Positions 36,297 to 49,234 of a DNA stretch of 64,000 nt are shown here, in pieces. The stretch is from Lithospermum erythrorhizon (taxonomy: Eukaryota; Streptophyta; Magnoliopsida; Boraginales; Boraginaceae). The notes below the pieces were generated by a model. The model made no database searches, was not told where the DNA came from, and saw only the letters and a program-made list of their open reading frames with translations. The stretch lies in assembly GCA_019722365.1 (NCBI GenBank), contig JADFUC010001816.1:1116001-1180000 (forward strand), in the 5' to 3' direction. Position 1 is the first letter of the stretch. Each line of letters opens with the position of its first letter. The position numbers and the translations under genes were made by a program.

Positions 36297-36975
36297 AAAT
36301 GTGGTAGTAGGTAGCCCAGTATCAAAAAGTTAGGAGTGATTACTTGGACTCAACATTCAATTGGAGGGAACGTAAGATCAAATTTGGGAAAATTTGTTTT
36401 CCTTTGTGTGGTTCAGAATTTGTTCACAAGAGACCACTTAAAGTCATATTCGATCAGAAGATGATGGTGCCTACTACAACAATGATGATCCTCTAGATGA
36501 AGAAATTACAAATATTAATTTCTATTGGGATCCAAGTCGATGTTTGATTCTAAATACACATGCAGCTATACTCAGAATTCGAGGACGAATTCTTTTCAAC
36601 CCGGAGAGGATGATGAAGATGGAAATCTAAAGTGTTTTAAAAGTCCCACATCGAACAATTAGTAGAGTTTGATAGTATTTTCTTAATATAAATAAGTGCT
36701 TCTTTTCTTTAGAAGATTAGCTCAGTATTTTATATATTTTTCTCTCTTAAAGTTTATTTCCTAAGAAATATCTTTGAAAGATATTTTTGTAGCATAGTTA
36801 TCTCCTACTTTGTGAGGTACATTGCATAAGCTTAATATTTTTTATTATATCCATGAGGGATATTTTTGTTGTTTTCGTATTTATCTGGGTTGTGAGATTT
36901 ATTATTTAACGTAGTTATAATATTTTTTGTTATTGAGAATATATTTTCTCTTTTTTTTTAACAATTCCATTTGCA

Positions 36976-38021
36976 TCATTATTCCTTATTTAAAAATATA
37001 AAATTTATATAATTGGATTCGTTTTTTAAAATACTTTCATAATATTAATTTTAATTTTTTTAAGAATATAATTAAAATGTAATTAAAGGATGCAAAATTT
37101 ATACCATTTAAGAAAGACAATTAAAATGAATTGAAGGAAGTATGTATTATTCCCATATCATTGAGAGTTGACATAGCATTTGGGCTAAATGCTATGCGAT
37201 GCAAAACGCTATATCGATCGAAGAGAGGACGCCACACCTCTAACCATTAGCCCGTAGGATAATGGATTCATTTCACACAAATGGTATAAATCCTATATAG
37301 TAAGATTTGGAGCAATGAGGATATTGTGAATTTAAGTTGTGAAGGTTGTAATACCCAACTCTAAAATAATTTGATTGCAACATACCATTCCGGAGTCCAA
37401 CATACTTGATAAGAATTCCAAGAAAAGCTTTCTCGACCCTTCAAGAATTTTAGGACAAGTGATATCATAAAAAGTCTTTCCAAAGATCACATAAGTGAAG
37501 ACATAACCTTTTTAAATTGACTGGTAGCAATATATTACTTTAGTATATCAAATCTAATGAAATATCGATATAGAGTCTCGGACAAGACATTACAACCTCA
37601 TAGCAAAATAGTCCGGCCAATATTATTTACCCTTAAATATCTTTGATTTTCTCTTTAATATTGTGTAATAATAGATCATATTTTCTGTGCTATATATATA
37701 TATAATAAAAAAATGACAGGAACTGACTGACCACCATCTATCTACCTCTGCAACTATAATTCATTCTCCCTCATCATCACAAGCTTTCAAACAAAGAATT
37801 AGAGAAATATATGATATGAAAAGTGGGATTTGCTAAGTTTATTCTCGTCGTTGCTGTCCACTGACTTTGTCTCTGATTATAAAAACACATCATATATATT
37901 TATACAAAGACAGAGTTACACAAACATATACATGCATACTTATATATGATCTTGTGGTCAATGGGTATCTTCTCAATCTTTCTTTGATTGATTCCATATA
38001 ATCATCATCATCCATAAAAAC
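36976..38021. other. Intergenic and LAX2-like promoter region
   Basis: About 1 kb. A small decayed MITE-like inverted pair (TTCCTTATTTAAAAATA near 36983 and AATTGAAGGAAGTA near 37130) lies at the left. The rest should hold the promoter of the next gene; TATATATATATAATAAAA near 37690 and TATATTTATACAAA near 37894 are AT-rich and do not single out one TATA box. Confidence 0.35.
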
Positions 38022-38116
38022 ATGTTCTTAATTATTTCTCAGATAGAATATATCTTTTCTACTCTTTATTGTTTAGGCTGACAAGATTCAAACCCTCCCT
38101 TCATCTTCATCATTCC

Positions 38117-38245
38117 ATGGATATTATACTCAATATTGAATTCTACTTCAAATTATTGCAAACCAATTTCATCCATCATTCTAGTGCTATTTGTAGTAAG
38201 ATTTTCTTGTGGCATTTTTTCTTTGGCTTTGTGGGGTTGTTCTAA
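38117..38245 (+). promoter_or_regulatory. Upstream ORF in LAX2-like leader
   Basis: An ATG at 38117 opens a 42-codon frame (MDIILNIEFYFKLLQ...) ending in TAA at 38245, nine bases before the main ATG. A shorter uORF begins at 38022, and a third ATG at 38248 overlaps the main start out of frame. If the leader is transcribed unspliced, these would lower translation of the main ORF. Confidence 0.4.
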
Positions 38246-38254
38246 ATATGAACC

Positions 38255-41200
38255 ATGTTTCCTCCATCTGCTCATCATCAGAATCTTTCCAAACAACAGA
38301 GTTATAAAGGAGACTGCGGCGGAGGGGGTGAAGGTGGAGGTTATTACCTTGGTGGTAGTTCATATTTTTCTTCTTCTTCTGAAGGTATTTTTGGTCTTAT
38401 GAGAATTTTAGAAGGTGGGTATGATTGTTCAAAAGAAGCTGTTTATTGCTTAGGTCAATCTGATCTAGTTTTTAGTCCAATATCAATGACTGAAGATGAA
38501 TCAAGAATCGAGAGTATACATGAAGATGCATCAACATCCAAGGATAATATTTTGATCCAAGATCAAGAAGACAACAAAGATAGTAAGAATAACAATAATA
38601 ATAGTAATGAAGATTGGCTTCAACTAAGTATTGGGGGAGGCTATAATAGTCAAGAGAAACAAGATCATCAACATCATTCTCAACATGGTGAATTAGTTGA
38701 ACTAAATCTACTACCTGGAAGTAGTAGTAGTAGTTCACAAGAAAAGGAGAGATTATTGTTGAACCAAAGGTACCATTCATTGGCTCCTTTTGGTTATGAT
38801 TCATCTTTGTTTTTGCAACATCAAATGGGAGTTAGTTCTTCAAATTATCTTCTCCACCCTCCTCAATCTCAAAATAATCAAGAAACTAACTTGGTAATTA
38901 GGCCTATGAATTTTTCTAGGACTCCTCCCTCCTTAGGAATAGCTTCTTCATCTTCGTCTCCTTCTCTATCTTCTTCCTTTTTTATGCCTCCGGGCGCATA
39001 CTTTTCTAGCGCCCGAATGCCTTTTCAACTATTTCAAAGTGGACCGGCGAGTGGTATACCATCAATATCATTATCAGGTGTACACAATATCAATTTCAGA
39101 CTTATAAATCCGCCTGGAAGACCACATTCTGGAATTTGGTTTATGCTCCAAGCATCACCAAATCAGTAAGTACTATACTTATGCATATTGTTTCTTTAAA
39201 TTTCGTCATTTTTTATCATTGGATTTATTAAAATTGGTTACTGAAATTGATACTACTATTATTGTTATTATGGTTTTATTCCTCCTTTTCCTTTTTGTCC
39301 TTTTGCTGTTTGGATTGTTTCCATTTTTTGAGACCACAATAGCATTCATGATGGAGTTTGTGCTTTCTTTCCCAATGCAGAGCTAAAGAGCCGTTTCTGC
39401 CTCAAATACCCAATAGCTACCTAAGAATCAAGTAACTATTCTATATACTCCTCCTTTTCTTGAAAAAATTGCAACTTTTCTTAATTTTTCTTCATCAAGT
39501 ACTAATATGTTTCCTTACATAAGTTTACTGAATTGATTATATATAATGCCTTATAATGGTTTTTCTAACTTGTGCGGACATAGGTTAAGGTGATAATTAA
39601 GGAAAATATTTAATATAAGATTTGCATATGAACTTTGATATGAAAATATTTATTAAATATATTTTTTTTATTATTTCCAATTTTAATTCTTAACTTATAC
39701 CCTAGGATATATATTAGAAAACTGTTTTTATTTTTATAATTGATTTCAATATCTTTTCAGGGATAGAAGGATGACTATAAGATTGGTCATGAAGTACATT
39801 GTTAATAAGCTAAGATTGGAACATGAATCACAGGTATGTGCTTGCTTCTTCTTTATTTTCCATATATTCGTGCTTCTTTTGTTCATATTTTTTGTTAAAT
39901 TAAAGCTATGTAATGTTAAACTTACAAGATTTGAACTAGCCCCTAAAACACATCAATATATAATGGTATAAACTATGTTGTTAATGGAAAAGGTTGGTGA
40001 ATGAAAAATGACAGGAACTATGGGAAAACAATAAAATTGAATGAAATTTTTAGCGTTTGATGAAGTACTGATTACTTCTTTATTAGCTCTTAATTACTAA
40101 ATTGCATCATGATTATGTGTGTACATTTGTTGATTTAAACTCAGACAAAGTGAATCTTAACTTGTTGCTTTTGAGTTCACTTAAAAATTAAACTCAAGAA
40201 GATACATAAGATTAGGGGTGGAGTCAGGATTTAACGTGAAAGGGGCAAAAAAAATTTCATTGTTATTAAAAAATTAAATGTATAAATTTATAATTTTATA
40301 TAAGTACAAATTAATATTTCTTGATATTTTAAGTAGGATGTGTCATATTTTATTTAAATTTAAGGTGGACCAAAACATAAAAATTCATCATATATATTAT
40401 CAAATATATTTTTAATTTTTAAAAATATTTTAGGGGGGAGGGGCATGGCCACTTGGCCATATGGTGCTCCGCCCCTGCATAAGACCCTAAATTTGGTATC
40501 GGTGCTTAAGAATATGTTATGTACTTAAGTACAATTTTTGAACCGCATATACATATATGGGTTACTACATTGATTTTGTACCCATAATATAATGAACATA
40601 ACTCACTACAATAATATATAGTAGTAAAATATGTTAATATTATCCTTACAAGTTTGATGAATTAATTCGAAATTGATGTGAGGTAGGTGTAGAAACAAAG
40701 CTAAGATATATGAGAAAATGGCATATCACCTAGCTAGAATCATATATATCTTCCCCAAATAAGGAATGTGGATTGATGCAACATATGAGAAAGCAATGTT
40801 TTAGTGATAGATGAGCTATATTATACGGATTGAGAAATTTATAATACTAAGTTGGTTCTTCTTATTAACTGCATGGATTGCTTTGCTTTTGGATCACGAA
40901 ATTTGTTATGCTGCATAAATTAAATAGTACGAGTAGTAGCGGCATCTCATAAAAAATTTAAGTCCTGTGCCTAGATATAACCGAGACTCTTTTTATTAAA
41001 AACTAAATAATATATTTTTTGTAATAAAAACTAAATAAACATATAAAATATACAAATTAGTTTCATTTAATAAATTATTTCAAGCATTCATTGAAAATGT
41101 TGCAAAAAAACTCTTTGTCTTCCTTTTCTACTCCATCCGTTTGTTTTTAGTTGTTGTTTTAGCTATTTGCACATAAATTAAGAAAAAATAGTAAAAAAAA

Positions 41201-44200
41201 TATATTGAAAATATAAAATGACAATTAATTGGAACTATATAATCGGGTTGTTTCAAATAAACATAATCAAAAAGTGCCTTGAAAATGCTTAATTTATTAC
41301 GCTAAAACGAGCAATTAAGAAGTACAGAAAGTATTTCTTTTAAGGTGGACCCTTTTGAAATGGGGGCCATGTACACATTACCGAATGGCACACCCCAAAC
41401 ACCGGGCGTGCGTGCAACGCACGTACATTTTATTAGTATAGTAATTAAAAGTGAAAAAAATTAAAAATAAAGGTAAAAGTAAATCAATTTATTATTTTGT
41501 CGATCTCTAAAGTGTAGTATAAATAAAGGTTAACGGATCAACTAAAACACATAGATGCATTTTTTAAAGTTGTTTGCCTAATTTTATTTAGGGCCGTCTC
41601 AAGCTTTCAAATGGGGTCCTGCCCAAATCACGAAAATAATTTTGCTTTTGAATTTAAAAAAACCTTGAATTGAAAAATAAGCATCAATTATAGTACAAAT
41701 AAGAAGAGAATCGCTATAAAAAATTACTAGCAACTCGCTATATTTTTCAGCATTCACCATTCGATCGACACGACATAACTTACTTATCAATCCACACGAT
41801 ATATAAAATATTGCGCCCGCTAAATTTGATCCTCAGACGAAGAACTGTCGAACACCCATATAACCGGCCTGAATAATAGGTATGTGTGTACTATAGAGCT
41901 TTCACACAAGTGAACTGGTGAAATAAAACTTCATAAGTTTATTTAGTAGCATTATATATCAAAGACAATATATGTCATGCCATGAATGTGCATTATTGTT
42001 AAAGTCATTTCCTATCGACCTCTGCAATGCATGCAATCTATTATTAGCAATTTAGCATATACGGGAAATCATTTTTTATTTACAGCCACATATATTACTA
42101 TGTATCATTAAATATTCGATTCTCTAAAATGTACCTAATAATACACTTTCAAATATATAACAATCTTACTTTTACGTTCTTCATATGTGCATATATCATA
42201 TATTAACTGACTGTATAATTAAAATAACGGAAACAATATATACACTTTGACGAAATTCCGTTTGACTTTCAAAAGTAGAGGGGCGATCTTTGAATTCAAT
42301 GAAAAAAGCTTTCAGAAAAGTACCTACAGACACCATTAATAAGCTCCGTTACTTAGGGGGTGAAATCAGGATTACCAATTGTGATTGTTTTCAAGCAATC
42401 AAATAAAGGATGATGCTTAAGATGGTAGGAGACTAGGAGTACTCTTTTTAAGGACGCCCCCTTTAAGTCATTGTCTTAAATTCTCCTTCGAAATTGGAAA
42501 GGATTTAGGTTGTTAGCATATGGGGAAATGATTTCATATAGTCATACCAAGATCAAATGCGTTGAAGATTCATCATCAGTGGACCTTTATTCAACGAGTT
42601 ACTTGTCGATTTGATCTCTAACAATGGATCAAGTTGCAGCTCAATTATAAACAATTATTATTCCCAGTACTCTTCAGACCGTAAACTGAGCAAATGTTCC
42701 TTGCACCCGAAAGTTAACAAATGTTGTGACCATATCGCAACACTGGCTACTCTCTCTTCGACTAATCTACATACAACCATATAACTTATCTCCCAAAATA
42801 ATCTTCAACTTGGTGTATCACTATCTAGGACCAAATCAACAATTAACTTTTTATTCAACTATATATCGACCATTGTAATAATAAGATGTTTTGGTATGTC
42901 ATATATATATGAGATAAATTGTTGACTGTAGATAGAAGACCAAGCTGTACTTTTAGTCTCAAATATTACATTATTGCAGACAAGCCTGTGGGGTTTCAAG
43001 CAAGTAGCTGCTGGCAAAGATGGTCTCGACGCGCCAAATGCCGCAGCCATTATCCCGAAAGCACAAGGCCGAATGCGCAATATTTACTTAATTTTTTGGA
43101 CATGTTGCAACACTCAGCAACTTTTAATAATCTACAATAATATAACTATTCGAGACTAAAGTACAAATTGCCCTACTATCCTAAATCGACAATTAACGAG
43201 AGAGAGCTAGAAATTAATTTAAATTTGCATTAGGTAATTGAACTTACGTAGTTGTGAAAACTATTCCAATAAATCGTATTAGGTTGAATTTAGTCTCCGA
43301 TATATATATTTAGAAAGTTATAGTATGCCCTAAGGACACAATATATATATATATATATATAATAAGATTAACGGTTTTTTTATGGTGTGTTTTAAGGGCA
43401 CATTATAATACTTGTAATGCATATTATAAGCTTTATCTATTTCTAAAAATTTGATAGAAGATTCCTAGAGATATTGTCTCATTAATATGATGAAAATCCT
43501 CTTCCCTTTAACATTTTGATTTCCTTATTTAGAATATAATTTGTCCCTATTTATTAGTTACTTGTCATTTCTTTTCGTATTAAAAATTAATTAAATGCTT
43601 CCCTTCAACAAATAACACTTAACTTCACCTCTATTTTTTTTTCTGTTCACGTTAATTAGTTAAATGTTTAATGAAATGTTTCCATTTTTTTTGTGCACCT
43701 CCTTAATTTTTTTACACTTAGATTAATGAAGTTTAATTAATTAAATATTTTCCTCCAACCTGTAACATTAAACTTAACCTTTGTTTTGTTTTGTTCACAT
43801 TAACTGATGGTTAAATCATAAAACTTAATTTTTTTTCTTCATGTTGAAATTTAATTTGATGGTTAAATCATAAAACTTAATTTTTTTTCTTCATGTTGAA
43901 ATTTAATTATTTGTTTTCCTCCAACCTATAAAACTTAATTTCTTTTTCCTTTAATGCATACAAGTTACTTATGCATTATATTAAAAATTTGAACTTACTA
44001 GTTGAACTGAAATATTTAATTAAAATGACAAACAATGAATAAATAGGGACAAATAATATTACAAATAAATAAATCAAAAATGTTAAAGGAGAAAAGATAT
44101 TCATCATATTAATGAGTCAATATCTATAGGAATAGATAAAGCTTATAATATACATTACAAGTATTATAATACTAATATGAATAGTACCTATAGCTTCCCT

Positions 44201-47200
44201 AATATCCCGCAATAATACTAATATGAATAGTACCTATAGCTTCCTAATATCCCGCAATAATATGCCATGTCGTCTTAATCTTTTAATGAAGTTGTATATA
44301 TGGTATATATTATATACATATATCCCAATAACATATACTCCCATATATGAGCCTGTGACTTGTGAGGTCAACGTTATATTAGGTTGTGGAATCACTCATT
44401 CTCCTGTAGTCTTCACATGCACATGTTGTTACATACTCCGTATATACTTACATTTATATGCTTCCTTTCTAGGTTAGTAGAAATCCAGCCGAACCTACTC
44501 TAATAGTGATGGATTTATTCGGCTCGTAGTCGAACCTTACCTCAAGCCTGGTTTGAAACCCCCGAACCTTTAAAAATGGTATTCCGCCTCGAGGGTAATT
44601 TTCGAGGTCTTCACGCTCGTTCAATTTGAAGAGTTCGAAAAGGTTCGGCTCTATATGAAGGAGAAAATCGTAATCCAAAATAAATTAAACCTAAATCGAA
44701 AATCGTAACAACATAAATGAAACAATTAAACTATAAAATAATAACATGCAATCCAAAATCGTAACATTTCTCAAGTTTTGAAAAGTCAACATAAAAGTCA
44801 AACCTAAATCGAATTTAAAATCATTACAAAAACAACATGCAACCCAAAAATTGAAACAACATTAAGTTATGAGAAGTAAAACTTAAAAGTAAAAAAAAAA
44901 AGAGATTTCACCTTCCATTAGTGACATTGTCTGGGCAGTAAACGCCATCACATATAAAGAGATAGAGAGAATAATGGCCGAGGGAACTAAATCGCCAAAA
45001 TTGAGAAATGAGGTCTCAGAGTAATGAAACGGCAGAGGCAAATGAGAGAGTAATAAAACCTCAAGAGGAAAATGAAAGATTAGGTCTTAGAAAATCCTAA
45101 TGTAGTAAAATCTAGGGGGGGTTAATTATATTTGGGATGTGTTAACATTAATCCAGTCAATTTCTTTTTACCGTTCGGTTCGGTTCGGCTTTAATTTCAC
45201 TTTTAAATGTGCGATTTTACCTTTGATTTTACTAACCGAGACTCGAATCGAACTATTTCAAGTCGAATACTCCGAATCGAATAAAACCTTTACGTGCACT
45301 CACAACCTTACTCCTCTTCAGCATGCAATCAAGATTATTCTGCACGATTAAAATCCAGTAATTGCACGCCAAAATATATACGGTATTTGTTTTCTTACAG
45401 ATTCGATAAAGACCAACATTGATTTCCATCCAGTTCTGGAGGAATAATTTATGTGGTGATGATGAGAGATGGGGGTGTAGGAGGTTGACATTGACTTTAA
45501 AATGCACAAAGTTGTAGGGGTTATTAGTCAATACAAAAATGAATGTAGATTACAGATAATTATCGACGGAGTCTAAAGTGGATCGGTGTCGTTTTTATTT
45601 TTATCCTTAGCATAAAAGTTGTAAGAAGATTCCCAAAATTACCATAAATTTGTAAATCGTCCCCAAATTGACTAACTAAATACTAACGAAAAGATGCGAG
45701 GACCAATTTGCAACTTTGAGGTAATTCTCGAACCACTCAGAATCCTCGCGATACTTAATATTATTTGTAATTTTTGTACTTTCTCGAGACCAAAGACAAT
45801 CTTGATTCATTATCTGAGACCAAATCAACAATTATCCCGAATAATTAACATAAAAAAAGTTTGATATAAACTCATCGAAACTATGTCGTCCACGTAGCAC
45901 TTGGTCCATACGGAGTATTATATTATTTCGTAACGAAAATTGATATGTGCATCATGCTTTTAATTCATGGCTCTACGTCATGCTTTCGATTGAATCAAGT
46001 CTGCTGCAAATTTCAATTAAATTATTATTATTATTAATTGATATTTTTCTTCTTTTTACAAATAAATCTAATGTCGAGGGACGTTAGCTTGCATTAAGAG
46101 TCCTTTTTGACATGGATTGTAGCTTTAGAATGGCTCTTGATTACCTTCTTTGAAGTGGTGCACTTGATCCAATTAAAAAAGACCTCATAATCAAACATCA
46201 TCCCATCCCCCACCCCATTCCCCAAAAGTTTTTCTCTCTCTGGGCCTATCTATATACTCCTATTTATGGGCTTGTGTATACAGACTTTTTTACTGGTTAT
46301 TACCACTTTAAAAGCCTGCCTCCATTCCATCACCCAACTTCCGACAATTGGCAAATTTGATCCCGATCGCCAAATTAGTAATCTTTTTTTCTAGTGAAAC
46401 TATGTAATTTCCTTGCCTAATGAAACTTCCAACTACTACACTTTGCAAATAGGAGCCGGGCAAAATAGTCATTTCACATGTAAATAGGGGGCAAAATAGT
46501 CATTCTTTCACAATAGCTATTAGTGTTTTGACTAGCCATTTTGACGCTCTTTACCCTCAATCTGAGCCAATCTGTCGAAATGGAACACTTTAAAAATCGA
46601 AATACTAACGAAACCCGAAATGAAAAGCTGAACATTGCTAGTGCCTTTAGCCCTTTATATTTTATCTCCTCTAAAGCATATATTTTGAAGTTGGAAAGAA
46701 GCCATGGAAATATAGCAATCCATACGTGTTAGTTGGATATGTAAATGAAATATATATCAATATACAGAAAGAAATAATGGCCGAATTTTTTAGGGATTTC
46801 ACAATTCGGCAATGGACGTACTAGAATGGTTCCCTAGTTAAATTATTTTCTTCATTTTATAGTCCAAAATATATCTTTACATCTTTAAACATTAGGGTTA
46901 ATGAAAGGCCGGGAAAGAAAGAAGTAAATAAATAAAGAGAAAGCAACGTGAAGAAGACGTGCATGAATTGGTATTTATAATTATCCGTTAGGTATATGTA
47001 TATTTTCACTTGATAAAAATAAGAAATAAGAAAGATTATAGTATAAATTGTTCGCCGTACTTTAGGCTAGGGATCCTCTTCCCATATTCTACTATTTCAT
47101 TTTTATTCTTTTGTTGTATGACTTGTATCCTACGGCCGAGGCTATTCTTGCATCACATATTTATCATCATTGTCATTATCTAAGTTTATTAATATAAAAA

Positions 47201-47892
47201 CAAATAATGAAAGTCTAAGGTATAATGATGATTTTGGCTTAGGAGTAAAGTCTTAGAGGGTCCCTTGAAAATGATTAAAGTGAAATAGTGTTCAATAGTG
47301 GGATGGCATTTCATGATATTTCCCTTGTTTCATCCATGCATATGCGTGCATCGAGTTTTTGTCTCTTTTTGTTTGTCCAATTCACGAATTTTCCTGGAGT
47401 TAATAATTAAAAGGGAAATTTATGAACTTTTAATTTTTAAAATAAGAAAAGGGAATGTGGGTGAGTTCTATGACTAAGCATGACCTCAAGATGACTTATA
47501 CAAATAAATTAATGGGCAACTACATATAGATTATTACAACAAACTTTCAATAGATTTCAATAGTATGATACGCATTTTAACAGTTGTAGATTGTTACCTA
47601 ATTGTCATATAGATGAAGATGAATAATATATTTTCTGTTGATGATGTGATTGTGTAGTAAGCTAAGTATAAAATTTATTGAAATGATGATTGATGAACAG
47701 GTAGAGATAACATGTAGAGGGCAACAACTTCTTCCTTTGTTGACGTTGCAGCATGTAAGAGATAACATATGGAATCATCATCGAGTAAGGAACAATAACA
47801 ACAACATTGTTGCCATGACCACTACTTTGCTTCCAGAATCTTCAACCACTGATCACATCATGCTGCTTCACTATGCAAGAAGTCCCATTTAA
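38255..47892 (+). CDS. LAX2: LAX PANICLE 2-like nuclear protein
   Basis: Homologous by conserved blocks to the plant LAX PANICLE 2 family; rice LAX2 is a nuclear protein promoting axillary meristem formation with LAX1. Four exons, 38255-39165, 39381-39431, 39761-39833 and 47701-47892, join in phase to 408 residues. The N-terminal three quarters are low-complexity (Gly, Ser, Asn, His runs; an acidic EDWLQLSIGGG block). The conserved C-terminal part reads GIWFMLQASPNQ, AKEPFLPQIPNSYLRIK, DRRMTIRLVMKYIVNKL, then VEITCRGQQLLPLLTLQHVRDNIW and a final HIMLLHYAR. The CRGQ...L..L..VRDNIW pattern resembles the ubiquitin-like RAWUL fold of plant PRC1 RING proteins (inference). The last intron is 7867 bp and contains several transposons. 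No frame disruption was seen. Confidence 0.85.
40213..40477. mobile_element. Non-autonomous hAT element (265 bp)
   Basis: Starts TAGGGGTGGAGTCAGGAT and ends GTGCTCCGCCCCTG, inverted ends of the plant hAT CAGGGGCGGAGC type. It is flanked by CATAAGAT (40205-40212) and CATAAGAC (40478-40485), an 8-bp duplication with one mismatch. No coding region. It lies in the LAX2-like last intron. Confidence 0.78.
41131..41331. mobile_element. Stowaway-like MITE
   Basis: About 200 bp with inverted ends (left CTCCATCCGTTTG...TTGTTTTAGC; right GCTAAAACGAGCAATTAAG...) flanked by TA at 41129 and 41332. It lies in the LAX2-like last intron. Confidence 0.65.
42598..42847. mobile_element. GGTCC-family MITE, copy A
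   Basis: Left arm GTTACTTGTCGATTTGATC and right arm CTAGGACCAAATCAACAATT are imperfect reverse complements about 250 bp apart. Same family as 29903-30258. Confidence 0.55.
42917..43197. mobile_element. GGTCC-family MITE, copy B, with GC-rich core
   Basis: Terminal inverted repeats of about 60 bp: left TTGTTGACTGTAG...CTGTACTTTTAGTCTCAAAT, right TCGAGACTAAAGTACAAATT...AAATCGACAATTAAC. Between them about 110 bp (42980-43085) are much more GC-rich than the arms. Short open frames cross the core but match nothing I recognise. Confidence 0.6.
43805..43908 (+). repeat. 52-bp tandem duplication
   Basis: A unit starting TGATGGTTAAATCATAAAAC occurs twice without a spacer in the LAX2-like last intron. 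Confidence 0.85.
44168..44260 (+). repeat. 46-bp tandem duplication
   Basis: A unit containing ACTAATATGAATAGTACC and TAATATCCCGCAATA occurs twice in direct order in the LAX2-like last intron; the copies differ by one C. Confidence 0.85.
45555..45840. mobile_element. GGTCC-family MITE, copy C
   Basis: Left GATAATTATCGACGGAGTC and right GAGACCAAATCAACAATTAT form inverted arms about 285 bp apart; interior AGGACCAATTTGCAAC words match the family. Confidence 0.5.
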
Positions 47893-49234
47893 TTATGAGG
47901 ACTACTACTTCTACTTCTATATATACTACGGAGTATTATATTAGTGCTCACTAATCGATCCAAATTTTGCCTCACGGACATCATCAATTATATCTTTATT
48001 TGATCACATGTATCATTGTTATTAAATTTACCAAACTAAATTATCAACTTAGGTCATATTACCATCTTGATTGTTTGTTTGTTTTTTCAATTTTGTTTTT
48101 GAGAAGTGTTTGGCTTTTGTAATTTTCATTTGTCTCTAGCTAGAAATTAATATAACTGGTAATTACAATTGCCTTTGGTAATGTGATGATTATAATAATC
48201 CAACGCCTGATTGGGAGGACTCTAATATGGACTCGACTCTCGCCACTTTTGTCAACCTCAGAATGGTCCTTTTCGCAGATTGCTGTGCCGCCCGGCCCGC
48301 CTTTCATTCATGGCGATCTGACCACTAACGTCTGGGCCGGGTCTGTATCTCGGCCACTGCCGATTCTCCGAAAGTGCGACCGCTAAGTGAGCGATCACGT
48401 GCACTCCGACGATCAAGTCAAGATTTTGATTTACGCGAGAGTACCGAAACAACGAAAATGTACTAGTGAATTAATTTAATCTAAATGGTAATTTTCCAAA
48501 ATTAAGCCGATAAGATGAGAAAGTTGCAGTTATTTTGGCTTTAGCCATAAGATTTCATGCGACGTATCACGACACTTTTGTCATCATCTTGTGTATCTGT
48601 GGGAATCACGAGGCCTCATCCTCGACCTATTATCCAATAAATGCCAGGCTAAATAAGTATATATATATCAATAACCAATGTAAACTTATCAATTTATTAA
48701 CGCTTAACATATTAATTACTTATTTATTGATGTCTAATCGATCAAGATCTTAATTAGCTAATCAAGATGGGATAGGAGCGAGCTCTGAACGGTGGTGATA
48801 ATCTCAATTAATTATGGAATTATCAGGTGGTCTGAATTGTGTTTTCAGGATTCAGTTTGCATGCCTAAAGATGAAGTATTAAAAAGTATTTCTATGATGT
48901 TTTATGTTGTCTCAATAGATAGATTCATAGATATGATATTGAAAATTTTACAATACATATATATGATAGGAAAATTGAATCCAACACAATCTATAATTAT
49001 GTAATCGTTACCCCAACGTATGGATTCTTGTAATAAAAAGATTTAACGGTCACTTATAACTACAAAGGTAAAAAAATATGTTTCAAAGTTGGTGACAAAT
49101 GAAACATTATTTTACCCCAGATTTTGAAATTGTTGCAAATAGTGTAATTCTGTGGTTATCTAGTTAACACATACAAGCAGCCCAATCTTAATAGTTAAAT
49201 TAATATTGGACACAAGAAACCCAATACAATTATA
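47893..49234. other. Intergenic, with a GC-rich island at 48250-48460
   Basis: After the LAX2-like stop codon the DNA is AT-rich except for about 200 bp with CCCGGCCCG and GGGCCGGG words. This island resembles the GC-rich ends of the block at 49235-50935 and is probably a related transposon fragment. No gene was recognised. Confidence 0.4.

Larger units (their letters stand above)
35262..36975 (+). mobile_element. Short non-autonomous LTR retrotransposon (Ty3/gypsy type)
   Basis: Direct repeats bound about 1.15 kb of internal DNA: a left LTR at about 35262-35484 (with deletions) and a right LTR at about 36633-36975, both starting TTTAAAAGTCCCACATC and sharing GAAATATCTTTGAAAGATAT. After the left LTR, TTGATCTCAGAGCCA (35491-35505) is a degenerate initiator-Met tRNA primer-binding site. 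Before the right LTR, AATTCGAGGACGAATTC then a purine-rich run resembles the 3' end of gypsy pol plus polypurine tract. No protease, reverse transcriptase or integrase is present, and the LTRs have diverged. No clear target duplication. Confidence 0.75.
39834..47700 (+). other. Giant last intron of LAX2-like gene
   Basis: The donor CAG|GTATGT at 39834 and acceptor GATGAACAG|GTAGAG at 47700 bracket 7.9 kb, while the other introns of this gene are 215-330 bp. The extra length is explained at least in part by one hAT element, one Stowaway MITE, three GGTCC-family MITEs and two local tandem duplications. The remainder is AT-rich, without recognisable genes. Confidence 0.7.
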
